Below, one piece after another: positions 32,481 through 44,084 of a DNA stretch of 64,000 nucleotides. Each line of letters starts with the position of its first letter. Within the stretch, counting starts at the first letter, position 1. Source of the DNA: Nephrocerus scutellatus (taxonomy: Eukaryota > Arthropoda > Insecta > Diptera > Pipunculidae); the NCBI GenBank assembly GCA_947095585.1, contig OX352763.1, positions 99,303,908 to 99,367,907 on the forward strand, read 5' to 3'. The translations under genes were made by a program, and so were the position numbers. A model generated the notes under the pieces. It was not told the origin of the DNA and did not search any database. It was given only the letters and a program-made list of their open reading frames with translations.

Positions 32481-33065
32481 TCAGTAAAAATATTTAATTC
32501 TGTTAAGACTTTTAAAAATTTATATTTTCATGGAGGAGACTCTTCTATATTAAACAATAATTTTAAGTCATCCATTATTGTACTTTCTATATATAGAAGC
32601 AAAAAAGGAAGAAAGAAAATGAAAAGATACTCTCGTAAAATTTATTAATGAAAGCAATTAAGGCTGAAACATGCGAAAGGAAGAAAACGAAGGAGTTAGT
32701 CAGAGAAGGAGAGAAAGAGTAACTTAGATGACGTTCATTCAAGCAAGGATGAGCAAGAAGTTTACATTTTCCGCACACCATGATACCATTTGCAATAGTG
32801 AGTTGTTGATGGAGCATGCATGTGATGCACATGCAACACAAGATTGCATAGAGCAGCATTTTATAATACACCAACGGTGAAAGGTTTTGCACTTGGAAGC
32901 AAAATCCTACCGAACGACCTCGACGCGATGAATACCGCACTTCGATGTGGCAAAGACAATAGCTAGATGGTAAGTATGTATAAAAATAAGGAGAAAATGT
33001 GTAAAGAGAGTTAGTTGCACTATTCCGCTGCTGGTTCGAATAATACACTCTGCACATATTTCCTA
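32481..33065. other. Spacer, nothing recognised
   Basis: A long minus-strand frame (32587-33057, 156 codons) crosses this stretch but has no recognisable domain, and its composition suggests chance. TA at 33064-33065 is the target-site duplication of the mariner that follows. Confidence 0.35.
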
Positions 33066-34369
33066 AAGGGTGTTTTTTTAGGAGGTTTGTTTTTCCGATA
33101 GATGTCGTTTTATTTTATGACAGTTGTTTTGACAGCTCAAAGTGGCATTTCTACTCAGTATTGTTTGGCAAATCATTATGAATAGGTTAACTCCAGAACA
33201 ACGTTTTCAAATCGTGGAAATTTATTTTCAAAATCAGTGTTCAATTAAAAATGTTTATAGAGCACTTCGTGAATTTTATGGTGCACATAATCGTCCGTCA
33301 GAGACCACCATAAAGAACGTAATTACCAAATTTCGGTCTACATTCACTCTTTTGGATGCCAAGCCACCGACAAGAATGAGAAGAGTTCGTACAGAAGAAA
33401 ATATTGCTGTCGTTGAGGCCAGTGTCGAAGAAAACGACAATTTATCGATTCGTCGTCGTGCTCAGCAAATTGGACTTTGTCCATCGACTTTATGGAAAAT
33501 TTTACGTAAAGATTTGGGTTTGGTGCCATACAAAATTCAATTGGTGCAAGAATTAAAGCCACACGACCATCGTTTGCGCCGTGAATTCAGTGATTGGTCG
33601 TTAAATCAATTGAACGAAGATCCATTTTTTTACCGTAAAATTCTCTTCAGTGATGAGGCGCATTTTTTGTTAAATGGATACGTCAACAAACAAAATTGTC
33701 GCATTTGGAGCAAAGATAATCCACACGCCGTTCAAGAATTACCAATGCATCCTGATAAATGTACTGTTTGGTGCGGTCTATGGGCTGGTGGGATCATCGG
33801 TCCATATTTCTTTAAAAATGAGGAAGGACGACGCGTTACCGTGAATGGAAATCGATACAGAACCATGTTAAATGAGTTTTTGTTGTCAAATCTTGAAGAT
33901 ATGGATATGGATGAAATGTGGTTTCAACAAGATGGTGCCACTTGCCATACAGCACGTGAAACAATCGACTTATTGAAAGAAACTTTCAACGACAACATTA
34001 TTTCGAGAAATGGTCCGGTGAATTGGCCTCCGCGTTCGTGCGATTTGACGCCACTCGATTACTTTTTGTGGGGATACGTGAAGTCATTGGTTTATGTGGA
34101 TAAACCTTAATCGATTGACGCTTTGGAAACCAATATTCAACGTGTCATTGCTGACATACGCCCTCAAATGCTTGAAAAAGTGCTGGAAAATTGGACCTCC
34201 AGAATGACATTTGTGAAAAATAGTCGTGGTAGCCATATGCCAGAAATTGTGTTTAAATGTTAAATGCCAAAAAATTATCTACCAAATAAAAAAAAATTTT
34301 GGTCATTTCATAATTTTATATGTGTTTTATTCAAAAAAAAAATCGGCAACCTCTTAAAAAAACACCCGT
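33066..34369 (+). mobile_element. Mariner-type DNA transposon, 1304 bp, nearly intact
   Basis: The left end reads AAGGGTGTTTTTTTAGGAGG and the reverse complement of the right end reads ACGGGTGTTTTTTTAAGAGG, a terminal repeat of about 22 bp with two differences. TA lies at 33064-33065 and 34370-34371. A single transposase gene fills the interior. It belongs to the Tc1/mariner superfamily. The termini resemble those of the deleted element at 29.8 kb. Confidence 0.94.
33178..34263 (+). pseudogene. Mariner-type transposase, one premature stop
   Basis: The start is the ATG at 33178, followed by NRLTPEQRFQIVEIYFQNQ, the DUF4817-like helix-turn-helix common to many insect mariner-type transposases. 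A second helix-turn-helix lies around LSIRRRAQQIGLCPSTLWKI. The DDE domain has D159 (FSDEAHFLLNGY), D252 (FQQDGATCHTA) and D289 (SCDLTPLDYFLWG), with 92 and 36 residues between them. TAA at 34108-34110 interrupts after LVYVDKP. The same frame then continues with SIDALETNIQRVIADIRPQM to SHMPEIVFKC and a natural stop at 34261-34263. All catalytic residues precede the lesion, so only the last 51 residues would be lost. No frameshift is visible. The full length would be about 361 aa, normal for the family. Confidence 0.93.
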
Positions 34370-34371
34370 TA

Positions 34372-35559
34372 TATACCGGCGAGCATTCGCAATTCCTAGA
34401 TGATCAGGGGTAGTAGTGTTGAAGGTGATAGTGATGGTATAAACAAAAACACCAACAAAAATTAATGCTAGTGGAGGGTTGAGCACGTCATTGGAAATTC
34501 TTGGATGCTATACTGCTGATGCTGATGCTACTGAAACGGACTCTGAATTGAATTTCATCCGCTATGGAAAATCGTTGTGGAAATGTGGGTGGATTTCGAT
34601 GGGTTTTCTTATTTTCTCTCTCTTGTTTTTTGTTTACACCAATGCCAACCACATCCTTTTTAATAGTTTCTCTCGTAAATAGTTGTCCGCGAGCGATCAA
34701 CCGAGAGAAAAAGAGATGTGTAATATTCACGTGGATGTAGTAGTATAAAAATTCTATAAAGATAGTTCGATATGCGGCAATAAAATAGTCGAGCGATGAT
34801 GTTGAAGAGAAGAGATAAAGGGTTATTGTTTGGGATGGCTGGCATATGGGTGGTAAATGGAAAAGTATACCTAAATGATGACATGATGGTGTGAATGTGA
34901 AAGATTTTTTTTTCTGTTTTTTGTTTTTTGTTTCAGTGAAGCTGGAATTTGATATATATTGATATACACTACACGAGCTAGTAAAGAGTGTTGATTTCAA
35001 ATGTATGATATTGAATCGGTTAATTTGAGGATATGCTTGAGTCGCGGCGTATAAACATCCTCGGAGGATGGTGCCATGATTTTTGTTTCCTTCTCTTTCT
35101 AAGTTTCCAATCTTTATCTCTCTTGCTCTCAATATACCCTCAGAGGAGGTGCTGTAGAGTGTATTATGTGATTTTAATGTAAAGAGACATGCGAAATCAA
35201 TAAAAAAAGCAAAATATCGATATCCACATTTAAGTATGCATCAGCATTTCTGCGCGCAGACTAGCTAAAATTTAATAAAACAATATTGGCTCCAACCGTC
35301 GAATGTTCAAGTTATATCCTGGGAATGAAATATTTAATTCTGGAAGAATAATCTACACATGTATCCACCTAAAAATATTCATAAATATTTATCCTTAAGA
35401 TACAATCTATCTAAATTATAACATAGATATTAAATTAAATCGAAGACACCCTGCTTTGGTGATATTACTGTGATGATTTAAACCACTTTGATGGTGGTGT
35501 TTTTTTTTCTCCAAAAAGTGCAGAATAGTGGGCATAAGTCTTAAAGAAATCAAAATATC
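34372..35559. other. Non-coding DNA, nothing recognised
   Basis: A 214-codon minus-strand frame at 34488-35132 is long but shows no domain, no conserved motif and an unusual S/T/F/Y composition. I treat it as a chance frame. Confidence 0.35.
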
Positions 35560-35569
35560 TTCACAATCA

Positions 35570-35940
35570 TAATAAAATATCTCAAAAAAACAAAAACATA
35601 TCAAAAAAACGAAACCATCTCAAAGATACAAAACTATCTCAAGAATACAAAAATATTTAAAAAATACAAAATATTATATGAAACTATCTTGAAGATATCT
35701 AAAAGATAGACTGTGTCAAAGATATAAAAATATCTCAGAAGAACAAAAATATCTAAAAGATACAAATCTATCTATAAAAATATATCAAATAGATATATAC
35801 AAAAATATGTCAAAGATGCAAAAATATTCCGAAGATACAAAAATATCTAAAAGATAAAAAGGTATATTAAAGATACACATAACTATCCGAAGGATACAAA
35901 AATATCTCAAAGATACAAAAATATCTCAATAATACAAATC
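35570..35940. repeat. Degenerate minisatellite, about 18-19 bp, AAAGATACAAAAATATCTC
   Basis: About twenty imperfect tandem units of AAGATACAAAAATATCTC-type sequence. Each unit pairs partly with itself (GATA with TATC). Confidence 0.85.
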
Positions 35941-38429
35941 AGCTCATACATTCCTACCTATAATTGTTATTAATTAAAATGCAAAGTATATTTTATATGT
36001 ATTTTCTATTTATATCTTTCAGATAAAAAACATACATATGTAGGTATATCTGTTAATGGCTTATAACAAACTATATTATTTAATGCTACTCACACAAAAT
36101 AAGGCCAATCGAATGCAACCATACCAACAGTTAACCGTTAACAGCCGAGACAAAGATATCATTGCCTCATTGAAAAGTTAATTCTCAAATTGATACTGAT
36201 AATTTATCTAACCAAATACATCCGGTTAAATTTTCTATTTGTATATTTGTATATCTACACATATAGAGTTGCGAAAAAAACAAACAGCAACGAAGATTTC
36301 ACTTATTAGCCACTGGTTTTATGTTAGTTGTCATCCTGACCATAAGACCCGCGTATAACTGCCTTATATGACGATGACTGTCATTCAGCGGGAGAGTGCG
36401 ATCATTTACGCATATATGGGTACAAGTGTACTTTGTCCTGCATTTGTCTCTTCTCTAAATATATATGAAGCAGCTTTGTTAGTTGGTTGGCTGCCTGTCA
36501 GCACGCATAAAAATTCAATTTGATGTGAGAATTATCATAAATGTTCGTCATTGTCGTGGTGTCATCTTTAACTGCAACTCTATACGATAAACTCGATACT
36601 GGAACGAAATCTTTAGTTTGAATCTGAAACTCTCGTCTCATCACATCACGATCACTCATCTCAATTGAATTCGATTTGCAAGCGGAAAAGAGATCGACTT
36701 ACTTATCGTCAGGAAATACGTATGCAAAAGCCCCGTCCTATACTCGCATCCGTTAACGAAGAAGAAATCTAAGCGGAAGACGAAAATTGAAAGCAATTAA
36801 ATTAAGGCGACACCATGCGGTTCCCCCTCTACACACCAAACAGAACAGTTGTTGTGGATATATATGTATATGGAAATAATTAGTCTATAAGTTCCATGAA
36901 AAGCTTTGATTATGTGTCGCTTTCCCATCAACTTCCTGTCACGTCATCATTGTCATCAGTTAGTGGATCAATTCAATTCATAATCAAATGCAATTATAAT
37001 CGATTTTGTCTTTTTGTTGCTGATGCTCCACGCAAATGATGTGAAAGCGGAAATTCAAATAAAAAATCATACAAAAAAAATTATTCGGTAAGGAAATGAA
37101 ACAATTTTGAAGGGCGCGTTCATTTTTTCGGTGTTTTTTGTAACTAAGGATTATTTCCGATCCGATCGTGGCATACCTATTCCCATCTGATGATGATGAC
37201 GATAAAGATCACCACCACCAACAACAACATTATACGATCGTGATCAGTTTTCTCCCCTTTCTTCGACTTCCGTCGACGTTTTTGCTCGCAAACGAACAAA
37301 CTCAAATTTATCAATCTCATTTGCATTCGAAAAAAGCTTACAGCGCATAAATATTTTTTGTCACACAACGATCTTGTCTTGTCTTTTATTGTCAAGCGAT
37401 CGAGAGGGACTCTATATGTTCTTCGCTCAAAGTGCACCAAGTAAATCCAAATCCAGCCACCAGATGGAAAACAACGAAGAAAGAATAATATCGCACGCAC
37501 ATTTTCAACAGAGGAAGATGGCAAAAAGATTAAAAAAAACCGAAACAAACATAAAACTGAAACTGAAAATAAAAATTATCCATATGGATAATAGGCTTCT
37601 TCATCCTTTCCTGTCTAAAAACTCAGAAGTTCTTCTGATGGAAAGAAATTCTGAGTTTCAAAAGATCTTCCTCTTATACTGAAGCCGAAGAACACAAGAC
37701 AAGACAAGAGCGCGAGGGCGACTCATAAATCAAAATTAAAGCGCATTAACATGCTGAGCTAACACTCGCCTTCGCCGCATCCCATCCACACATATATAAT
37801 ATAGCTGCCTACTTAAGCATATGCCACGATGCGCAATCATCACTGCTGATGATACTGATGCTGTCCGTAAATATTATGATCTGTGATGTACGAGGACAAA
37901 AATGGAAAATTGTATTTTAACAAAAATTCATGAAACCGTAACACATCATATTATTGCATTAAGAATCATATTGCGGCAGGAATCTCACCGCATTAGTTTT
38001 CGTTTGTTATTACCAAGCGATATTCCCCCAAAATTAGGGAAATTATGTGCGTACGCGAATCCTCAATATAAGGAGAGAGACTCGAGATATAAAACGGGAA
38101 AGAATTGTCACATGTATGCGAGATGATCAGCCGGCATCAACTCGTTAAATGATAAATGAAACATATAAAGTAAATCTGTGCAGTTCAGGAGAATTATTCT
38201 GGTAACATTTTAAGTAACCTTTTTATTATATATATATAAGTACTTTTGTTTTTTCAGTGAATTTTATATATAATTTTAAACAGTCTTTCCTAAATTAAAA
38301 ATTACGAGTTTTTATTATACAAGGGGCATTTTAAGAATTTGCATATTTCGAATAAGTCTCATTCATATTTAATTTCGTTTTTTTTGTGTCGTATTTATCA
38401 TGTCATTTTTATAAATTGAAAAAATCGTG
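35941..38429. other. About 2.5 kb of non-coding DNA, nothing recognised
   Basis: Contains GATGATGATGACGAT and CACCACCACCAAC runs near 37190-37220. Open frames at 37177-37548 (minus) and 37374-37682 (plus) resemble no family. Confidence 0.3.
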
Positions 38430-38870
38430 CTCTTGTATCTTGTAGATACTTCTACCGTAAGATATATTTTCCTATAATAATTTGTTTACTCTAAGATACT
38501 CTTCTATCGTAGATAATTTTTTTTTAATCCTAATATATATTATCTAAAAATATATCAAATACATGTATAATACATAGGAGACACATTTGGATCTTAGAGA
38601 TATTTTCATTGCTCAAAGATACTTTCATATGTATACCTAACTTTCTTCTTTCTTCTCTCAAAGATTATTTAATATCCTAAAGATACATTCTTATCTCAAA
38701 GATTCTTTAATATCCTAAAGATAGTTTCATATCTTTAAGATATTTTCTATCCACCAATTTTTTATCTTTCGTTACAATTGATCCCGAGTACAAACTGCAC
38801 TTATACAGAGGAATTATATTTAAATCCTACAGATACAATCATATCTCAGAGATATCTACTTTAATTATCT
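38430..38870. repeat. Degenerate AGATA/TATCT repeat region
   Basis: Recurrent TCTTAGATACT-, CTCAAAGATACT- and ATCCTAAAGATA-type units, irregularly spaced. They share the AAAGATA core of the minisatellite at 35.6-35.9 kb, but the rest of the unit differs. Confidence 0.65.
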
Positions 38871-41521
38871 AATGAAACGTTTTTATCCAATTTAATATTC
38901 TAATCGATTAATCGATTTTACACTTCTGATCAAAACCAGTGCAGGCAAATGATTCCTAATGAAAATCTTAAATGAAATCGTTAAACCTCTTTATGGCTAA
39001 ATATTTATTTTTGGATTCACATTCGTACGTATAATATAAGTAGTTTAATATAAAGGTGAGAAAAACGTGACAAGCCACGCGATGAAATTCACACAGCAAA
39101 ATAATTTCAATCCTCCTGCACCCTACGAAGATGTTGCCTCCAGGACTGTACAGATACAAAAGTGCTAGTCACCAGGAAAAATGTTGGAGTATTGTTTTCA
39201 ATTATTACTCGAAAATATATTAATTTGCAGGAAATTCTGTTTTTACTTTAATCTTTCCCTTAAAAAGCAGGTATTGACCTTCACTTGAAGTCTCAAAGTT
39301 TCCTTTATTTAAAGTTCTTCTTATTTCTTACCTAATTGTTGTTGCAAAAATTAAAGAACACGAAAGTGTGTTACTGTTGCCTCTGTGCTTTTGACAAAAA
39401 ACGTTCCCAGTAGTTATATAGGTACCCGTAATACAACCCATCACAGACTTAAGTTTGCTATTCTCCCTTAAAGCCTTATCCATTTTCTTTACAATTTAGA
39501 ATTGCCTACCACTACCGCTCGACAAGAAACAGTAGCGCAAGAAATTGAGTTCTGTTTTGGTTGTGTCTGACGTCAGGATATGTACATACATACGTATACG
39601 TAAATGTGAATTGTTGCCTAGTGTTGCTTCTTTATTACACTTCCGCCTCCTGAATGTGCACCTTCATTATTGTGCTTTAAGACGGAAGATAACGAAAACA
39701 CTTGCGTTTAGTTTTGTGTACCAAATCTGTTATAAGTTAGTTCGTTTAAGTTTAAGCTACATCAGTGAAGCAGTACAGACTTCACTTCTTCTAAGAACTT
39801 GTTCTCTTCTCGTGTAGAGGGTATCTATGATTAGGTAGCTGTGTCTAATACTAAAACAAAACTCAGGCAAACCCAGGCGTCACCATTCACCAGGTCGTCT
39901 TCATCGTTGTTGGCGTGGCGTGAACTGCAACTGTGCTACAAATCCACAGAAAAAGTACCGACCGTTTGCTGTGCTGCTGTTCTGCCTCGTCTCGTATCCT
40001 TGGAATCAGGACTACAGGACTACCAACTACTGCTACTTTTGCCGGCGTTTTTATTATAGTACTATACAAGTATCTTTGCACAGAATACTATGATTGTGGG
40101 TGAAAATTTTCCTTAAATTTGGCTTAAATTAGTTTCTGCGATTGTTTGTGTGGATTTTAGAGGTTTGTTAGTTAAGTTGCTGCTCTGTGAATGCCTTCCC
40201 ATTTTTTGAGCGCCCTTCAATTCTGCAATGATGTTCTTCTATATGCCGCTGTTTGTTTATGAATTTAGGTATAGAAGTATACTTGCTTCCTTTTGTCCTT
40301 GAATTAGGGCGGATGTGATGTTGTAATGACGCCGACGACGAGAGTATAAGTACTATCGTAATAACGATGATGACGACGATGGGGGTGATTAAAGTTCTTC
40401 GTCCTCATTTCGGTTGAAAAAGCATAGTATCAGAGCTACAGACACAAAACACAACTTTTTCGGTTTAAAGTTAATTCTTGCATTTGTATACTCGTACACG
40501 TACCTATTGCTTTAAGGACGAGAATCTTGTGAAAGGATACCCATCTAAAGACAAGCAGAGCAGGGAAGTGGAGCAACAGTAACACGCAGATATAAATAAA
40601 CAAACAGAACCACGCGACCCACAGAGAAAGAGACAAGGGAAAATCACAACAAACGCACTTTCACTTAACTCTTTATACGTAACCGCAACTCTATTCATTC
40701 ATTTACCTAATACATAGGTATAGAGGAGTTGTTAGTAGCCGGAGTATTATACATTACATGTAGGTACATATTAATTATGCACAGTCATTGTTTAGTGAAA
40801 AAGGATTCACCAAACTGCGGCTGCCATCGCAAACGTGCGTTCGTTTATTTGTTTGCAGTAATTCTTGTTTTTGTTTTTGTATGGCGTGATCGTAACTACG
40901 CACTATGTGTGATGCGACGAGCTCCTTGGCATGTGATATGGTTCAAGGTTGTGTGTCTGGGGAGGAAAAAGGCGCTATCAACAACGACTGGTAGAGGTAG
41001 GGAGAAGAATGCTTCAAAGGTCCTTGAAAGTTTTTGGCACAGTTATTGCACTGACATTGGGTGCTGATGATGATGATGATAATGATTATAGTGTTGCTTA
41101 TAGAAATACTTGTACATGTTTATATTGATACATTTTCTTGGAAGAAATGTGTCCTATCTTAGAATGAAACACAACAACATCTTTTAAGAACAATTTAAAA
41201 CCTTTGCATGACACCTAAAATAACTTTTTCTTTCATAATATTTATTATTGTATTTATAGTTAATTTCTGTATCTTTTAATCCTTATATTTTACGTATAAG
41301 CAGGTTACCTGCTTACAAAAGTTTGGGCCAAAATATTGTTACGAAAATGTAAATAGAATTCGTTTATCGGACTGTACATACTCGTATATAAAAAGTCTTG
41401 CATTAAATTGTGATAGAACAGACAGACAGACGAACGAACGGACGCAGGCAAGTTAATATACGAACATTTAGAAATTACCCAACAGCGTACAGCGTCGTAG
41501 AAAACTAGCACGGATAATATA
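38871..41521. other. About 2.6 kb of non-coding DNA, nothing recognised
   Basis: Microsatellites near 40330 (GACGAC), 41066-41083 (GATGAT) and 41419 (CAGA/CGAA). Short frames at 39545-39817, 39841-40059 and 40729-41067 have no family resemblance. Confidence 0.3.
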
Positions 41522-41712
41522 CAAATGGGTGCAAAAGTTCGCTCATTGACCAATTTTCAACAAAAGTTCAAAAATATTAAAAAACCCAATGTTTGTTTAA
41601 TTTTCTTGAATGCAAATTTAAAGTCTATTTCAACAACTATCCAGTGGTACCTTTTTTGTACTTATACCGTGCCAACGAATAGATTTTGTGAAATGCATAC
41701 GGTTTCGAATTA
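41522..41712 (+). repeat. Left long terminal inverted repeat of the Tc1-like element
   Basis: Pairs with 43218-43414. Tc1-type elements with long inverted repeats are known as the IR/DR arrangement. I did not identify the direct-repeat transposase sites. Confidence 0.8.
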
Positions 41713-41749
41713 ACCACTAAAAATAATTCAATAACAAAAATACAATAGC

Positions 41750-42715
41750 ATACCCCGAATTCGCTCATTAGGAATTGTCATCATTCGCATATCAACGCTT
41801 AGCCTGAACGGTTTTCTATCGATTACGTCTTTATCCGGAACAAAAAAAGGAATATCACACCAGAGGTAGCCGCTTAAGCGGTTGCACTAATTGATGCGGG
41901 GCAGAACCAAAGTGAAGGGGCTCGATAACTAGATTTTAGCCGATTTTCCGTTCATCGAGTGTGGCAGATATATCAAGAAACTGACGGCTTTAGACGGCGA
42001 CAAGGCTCTAGCCAGCCTCGTGCTACAACACCGCTTTCTTTTGACGACTTCTTTGCGGATTCGTCGTTTGAATACGGTTCAACTGGGACAGTGGCTCCAA
42101 GTATTTCGTGAAGTCGAAGTGAGTCGGTGGACTGTTGAAGACGACTTCGAGGAGGTGATCTGACTCGCGATCACTGGGAGAACAGTGCTATTTTCTGACG
42201 AGTGCTGGATGTGTTTATATGGCAACGATGCGCGAGGAAGAGTGTACAGAACATCAGGAGATCTATTGGTACAATGTTGCATTGAATAACGTGTCTCGTA
42301 AGACGGTGGAACGTCCATGTTCAGGGTAGGCATGCACTGGAGGCGAAGATAGATCTTGTGTTCACATCCGGAGCGAATACTCGTAACGTCGTAAATTTTG
42401 CCAGGATTATTGGTGAAAACATGCTGTTCATGCAGGATAATGCGAGACAGCATGCGGCTGGTATAGTACGTACTTTCAAGAGGTGGATGTGCCTGTTATG
42501 CAGTGGCCAGGTCGAAGCCCGTACCGCAATCCCATCGAACATAAATGAGTTCGAGCCAGAGATATTGCTCCAACAAGACTCAATGAGCTGCAACAGGCGA
42601 TCGCAAAGGAATGGGAGGCGATACCTCAAGATTTGGTGAAAACTTTGGTGAAATTAATGAAACATCGAATGGAAGCTATCATTCGGACTAGGGGTGGGAA
42701 TACATATTTCTCATA
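41750..42715 (+). pseudogene. Tc1-like transposase, heavily decayed
   Basis: Tc1 signatures appear in several frames. Near 42165-42260 is DHWENSAIFSDECWM (first catalytic Asp in SDE), followed by GNDARGRVYRTSGD. Near 42408-42480 is ENMLFMQDNARQHAAGIVRT (second Asp in QDNA). Near 42498-42545 is QWPGRSPYRNPIEH, where the final Glu of the DD34E triad is kept but the SPDLNP motif has Tyr for Asp. LNELQQAIAKEWEAIPQDL-like sequence follows, then MKHRMEAIIRTRGGN, the typical C-terminus. The N-terminal paired-type DNA-binding region (about 41840-42060) is only faintly readable. Numerous stops and frameshifts are present. Confidence 0.82.
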
Positions 42716-42765
42716 AATTAATAGAGTTTTTTTTGTTACTGATTTCCATGTTTTAATACGATTTT

Positions 42766-43214
42766 TAAATTATCTATATTAACTTCGCGTGTTGGCTGGC
42801 TGGTCAGATCTTGTGATCAATTTTTAGCACACTTTAGCCCGATTTTATTAAAACTTTGCACACATGTATCTCTCATGACAACACTTTCTATTAACATTTT
42901 GGGTCCCTCGGGCCGCGGGGTCGGAGGACTCCCATACAAATATTTTACAAAAAGTACCCGATTTTCTTCAAATTTATACACATGCGTATCTCAGATGGAT
43001 AACACTTTTTGTAAAAATTTCGAAGTGATCGGGCCCCGGTGTCGGGGGGCACCAATACAAATCTTATAAAAAAATACCCGATTTTCTTCAAATTTTATAT
43101 GCATGTGTATCTCCGTTGGACAACACTTCTTATAAAAATTTAGAAGTGATCGGGCCCCGGGGTCTCCTTTTGGGGAATTATATGAAATATTTCCATTTTT
43201 ATGGGTTGTTTTTT
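42766..43214 (+). repeat. CTGGCTGG-family dispersed repeat, copy C
   Basis: Complete head (TCTATATTAACTTCGCG, GGCTGGCTGGTCAGATCTTG), then three modules whose CCCGATTTT starts lie at 42838, 42957 and 43077, a spacing of about 120 bp, and the ATGGGTTG tail with a T-run. Inserted between the Tc1 transposase and the right inverted repeat. Confidence 0.92.
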
Positions 43215-43217
43215 TTA

Positions 43218-43414
43218 CCACTAATTTTCATAAAAACATGCATTTCAGTTGTTTACCCAAAAAATCACTTTGTTGGCACGGTATTAGTACAAAAAATGTG
43301 CCACTGGGTAGGTTATGAAATAGACTTTTAATATGCATTCGAGAAAATTAAACAAACATTGAATTTTTTGATATTTTTGAACTTTTGTTGAAAATTGATC
43401 AATGAACATTCTTG
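43218..43414 (-). repeat. Right long terminal inverted repeat of the Tc1-like element
   Basis: Inverted partner of 41522-41712, with small indels relative to the left arm. Confidence 0.8.
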
Positions 43415-43647
43415 TACATAGAGTACTCGTACTCACCATACTCGCAATACTCACCATACTCGCAAGGTGAGTTGTTAATAAGTAACTTATACCATTGTGA
43501 TCATCTGGCGCACTATTTGTTGTTCGAATAGAAAATAGTAGTAAAGATTAGAACATTCGCGAAGCTTTTGATTTACTTTAATATTACGCAGTTATGCCGC
43601 AGGAATCAGTTATTATTTGGAATTAAACAAGACAAGTTGAAGGACTT
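43415..43647. other. Spacer, nothing recognised
   Basis: Contains a short CACCATACTCGCAATACT repeat near 43435-43465 and otherwise nothing identifiable. Confidence 0.35.
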
Positions 43648-44084
43648 TTTTTTATTTTTTTTATATAGAGACTTATTGCCAAGGGATGACTCCCTGAATG
43701 ACTTACGTCACGGCAATAAGTTGGGCTAAGCCCTTTATTAAATTCAATTTAATATAATAAAAATCGAAGGAATGTGATTAACAATATATCACATTGCTCA
43801 CGTTTGTAGCCGGTTTCAATTTATTTTCTCAGAATTCTCCCTGATTCATTGAAAAAGCAATACGAAAAACGAACACGAATTTAGAACGACGCGAGTCCAA
43901 ATACTTTTATCAATGAATCATGGTCAGGGAAAACTACAAAAAACCTTGACCAAGAAAATATTACAAATATTTAAAAAATATAAAAAATACTGATAAACAA
44001 TTTTTTTTTTGTTTTTTTTTTTTATATTAAGAAACAACTTATGAATACTCTAACCATCATCCTTCAAGAAGTTGTTAACGGCTA

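Larger units (their letters stand above)
41522..43414 (+). mobile_element. Tc1-like transposon relic with long (~190-bp) inverted repeats
   Basis: 41530-41710 is similar to the reverse complement of 43220-43410 over roughly 190 bp, at about 85 percent by eye. Shared blocks are CAATTTTCAACAAAAGTTCA, ATGTTTGTTTAATTTTCT, AAAGTCTATTTCA, CCCAGTGG-like and TACCGTGCCAAC. A decayed Tc1 transposase lies between them, together with a CTGGCTGG-family repeat. Outer boundaries are placed at TA on both sides and are approximate. Confidence 0.8.

Noticed and set aside
32587..33057. 156-codon open frame on the minus strand
   Set aside because: No recognisable domain; the C-terminal FSFSFFLF run reflects an A-rich plus strand.
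34488..35132. 214-codon open frame on the minus strand
   Set aside because: No domain, motif or family resemblance; residues are dominated by S, T, F, Y and I in runs, consistent with a chance frame through pyrimidine-rich DNA.
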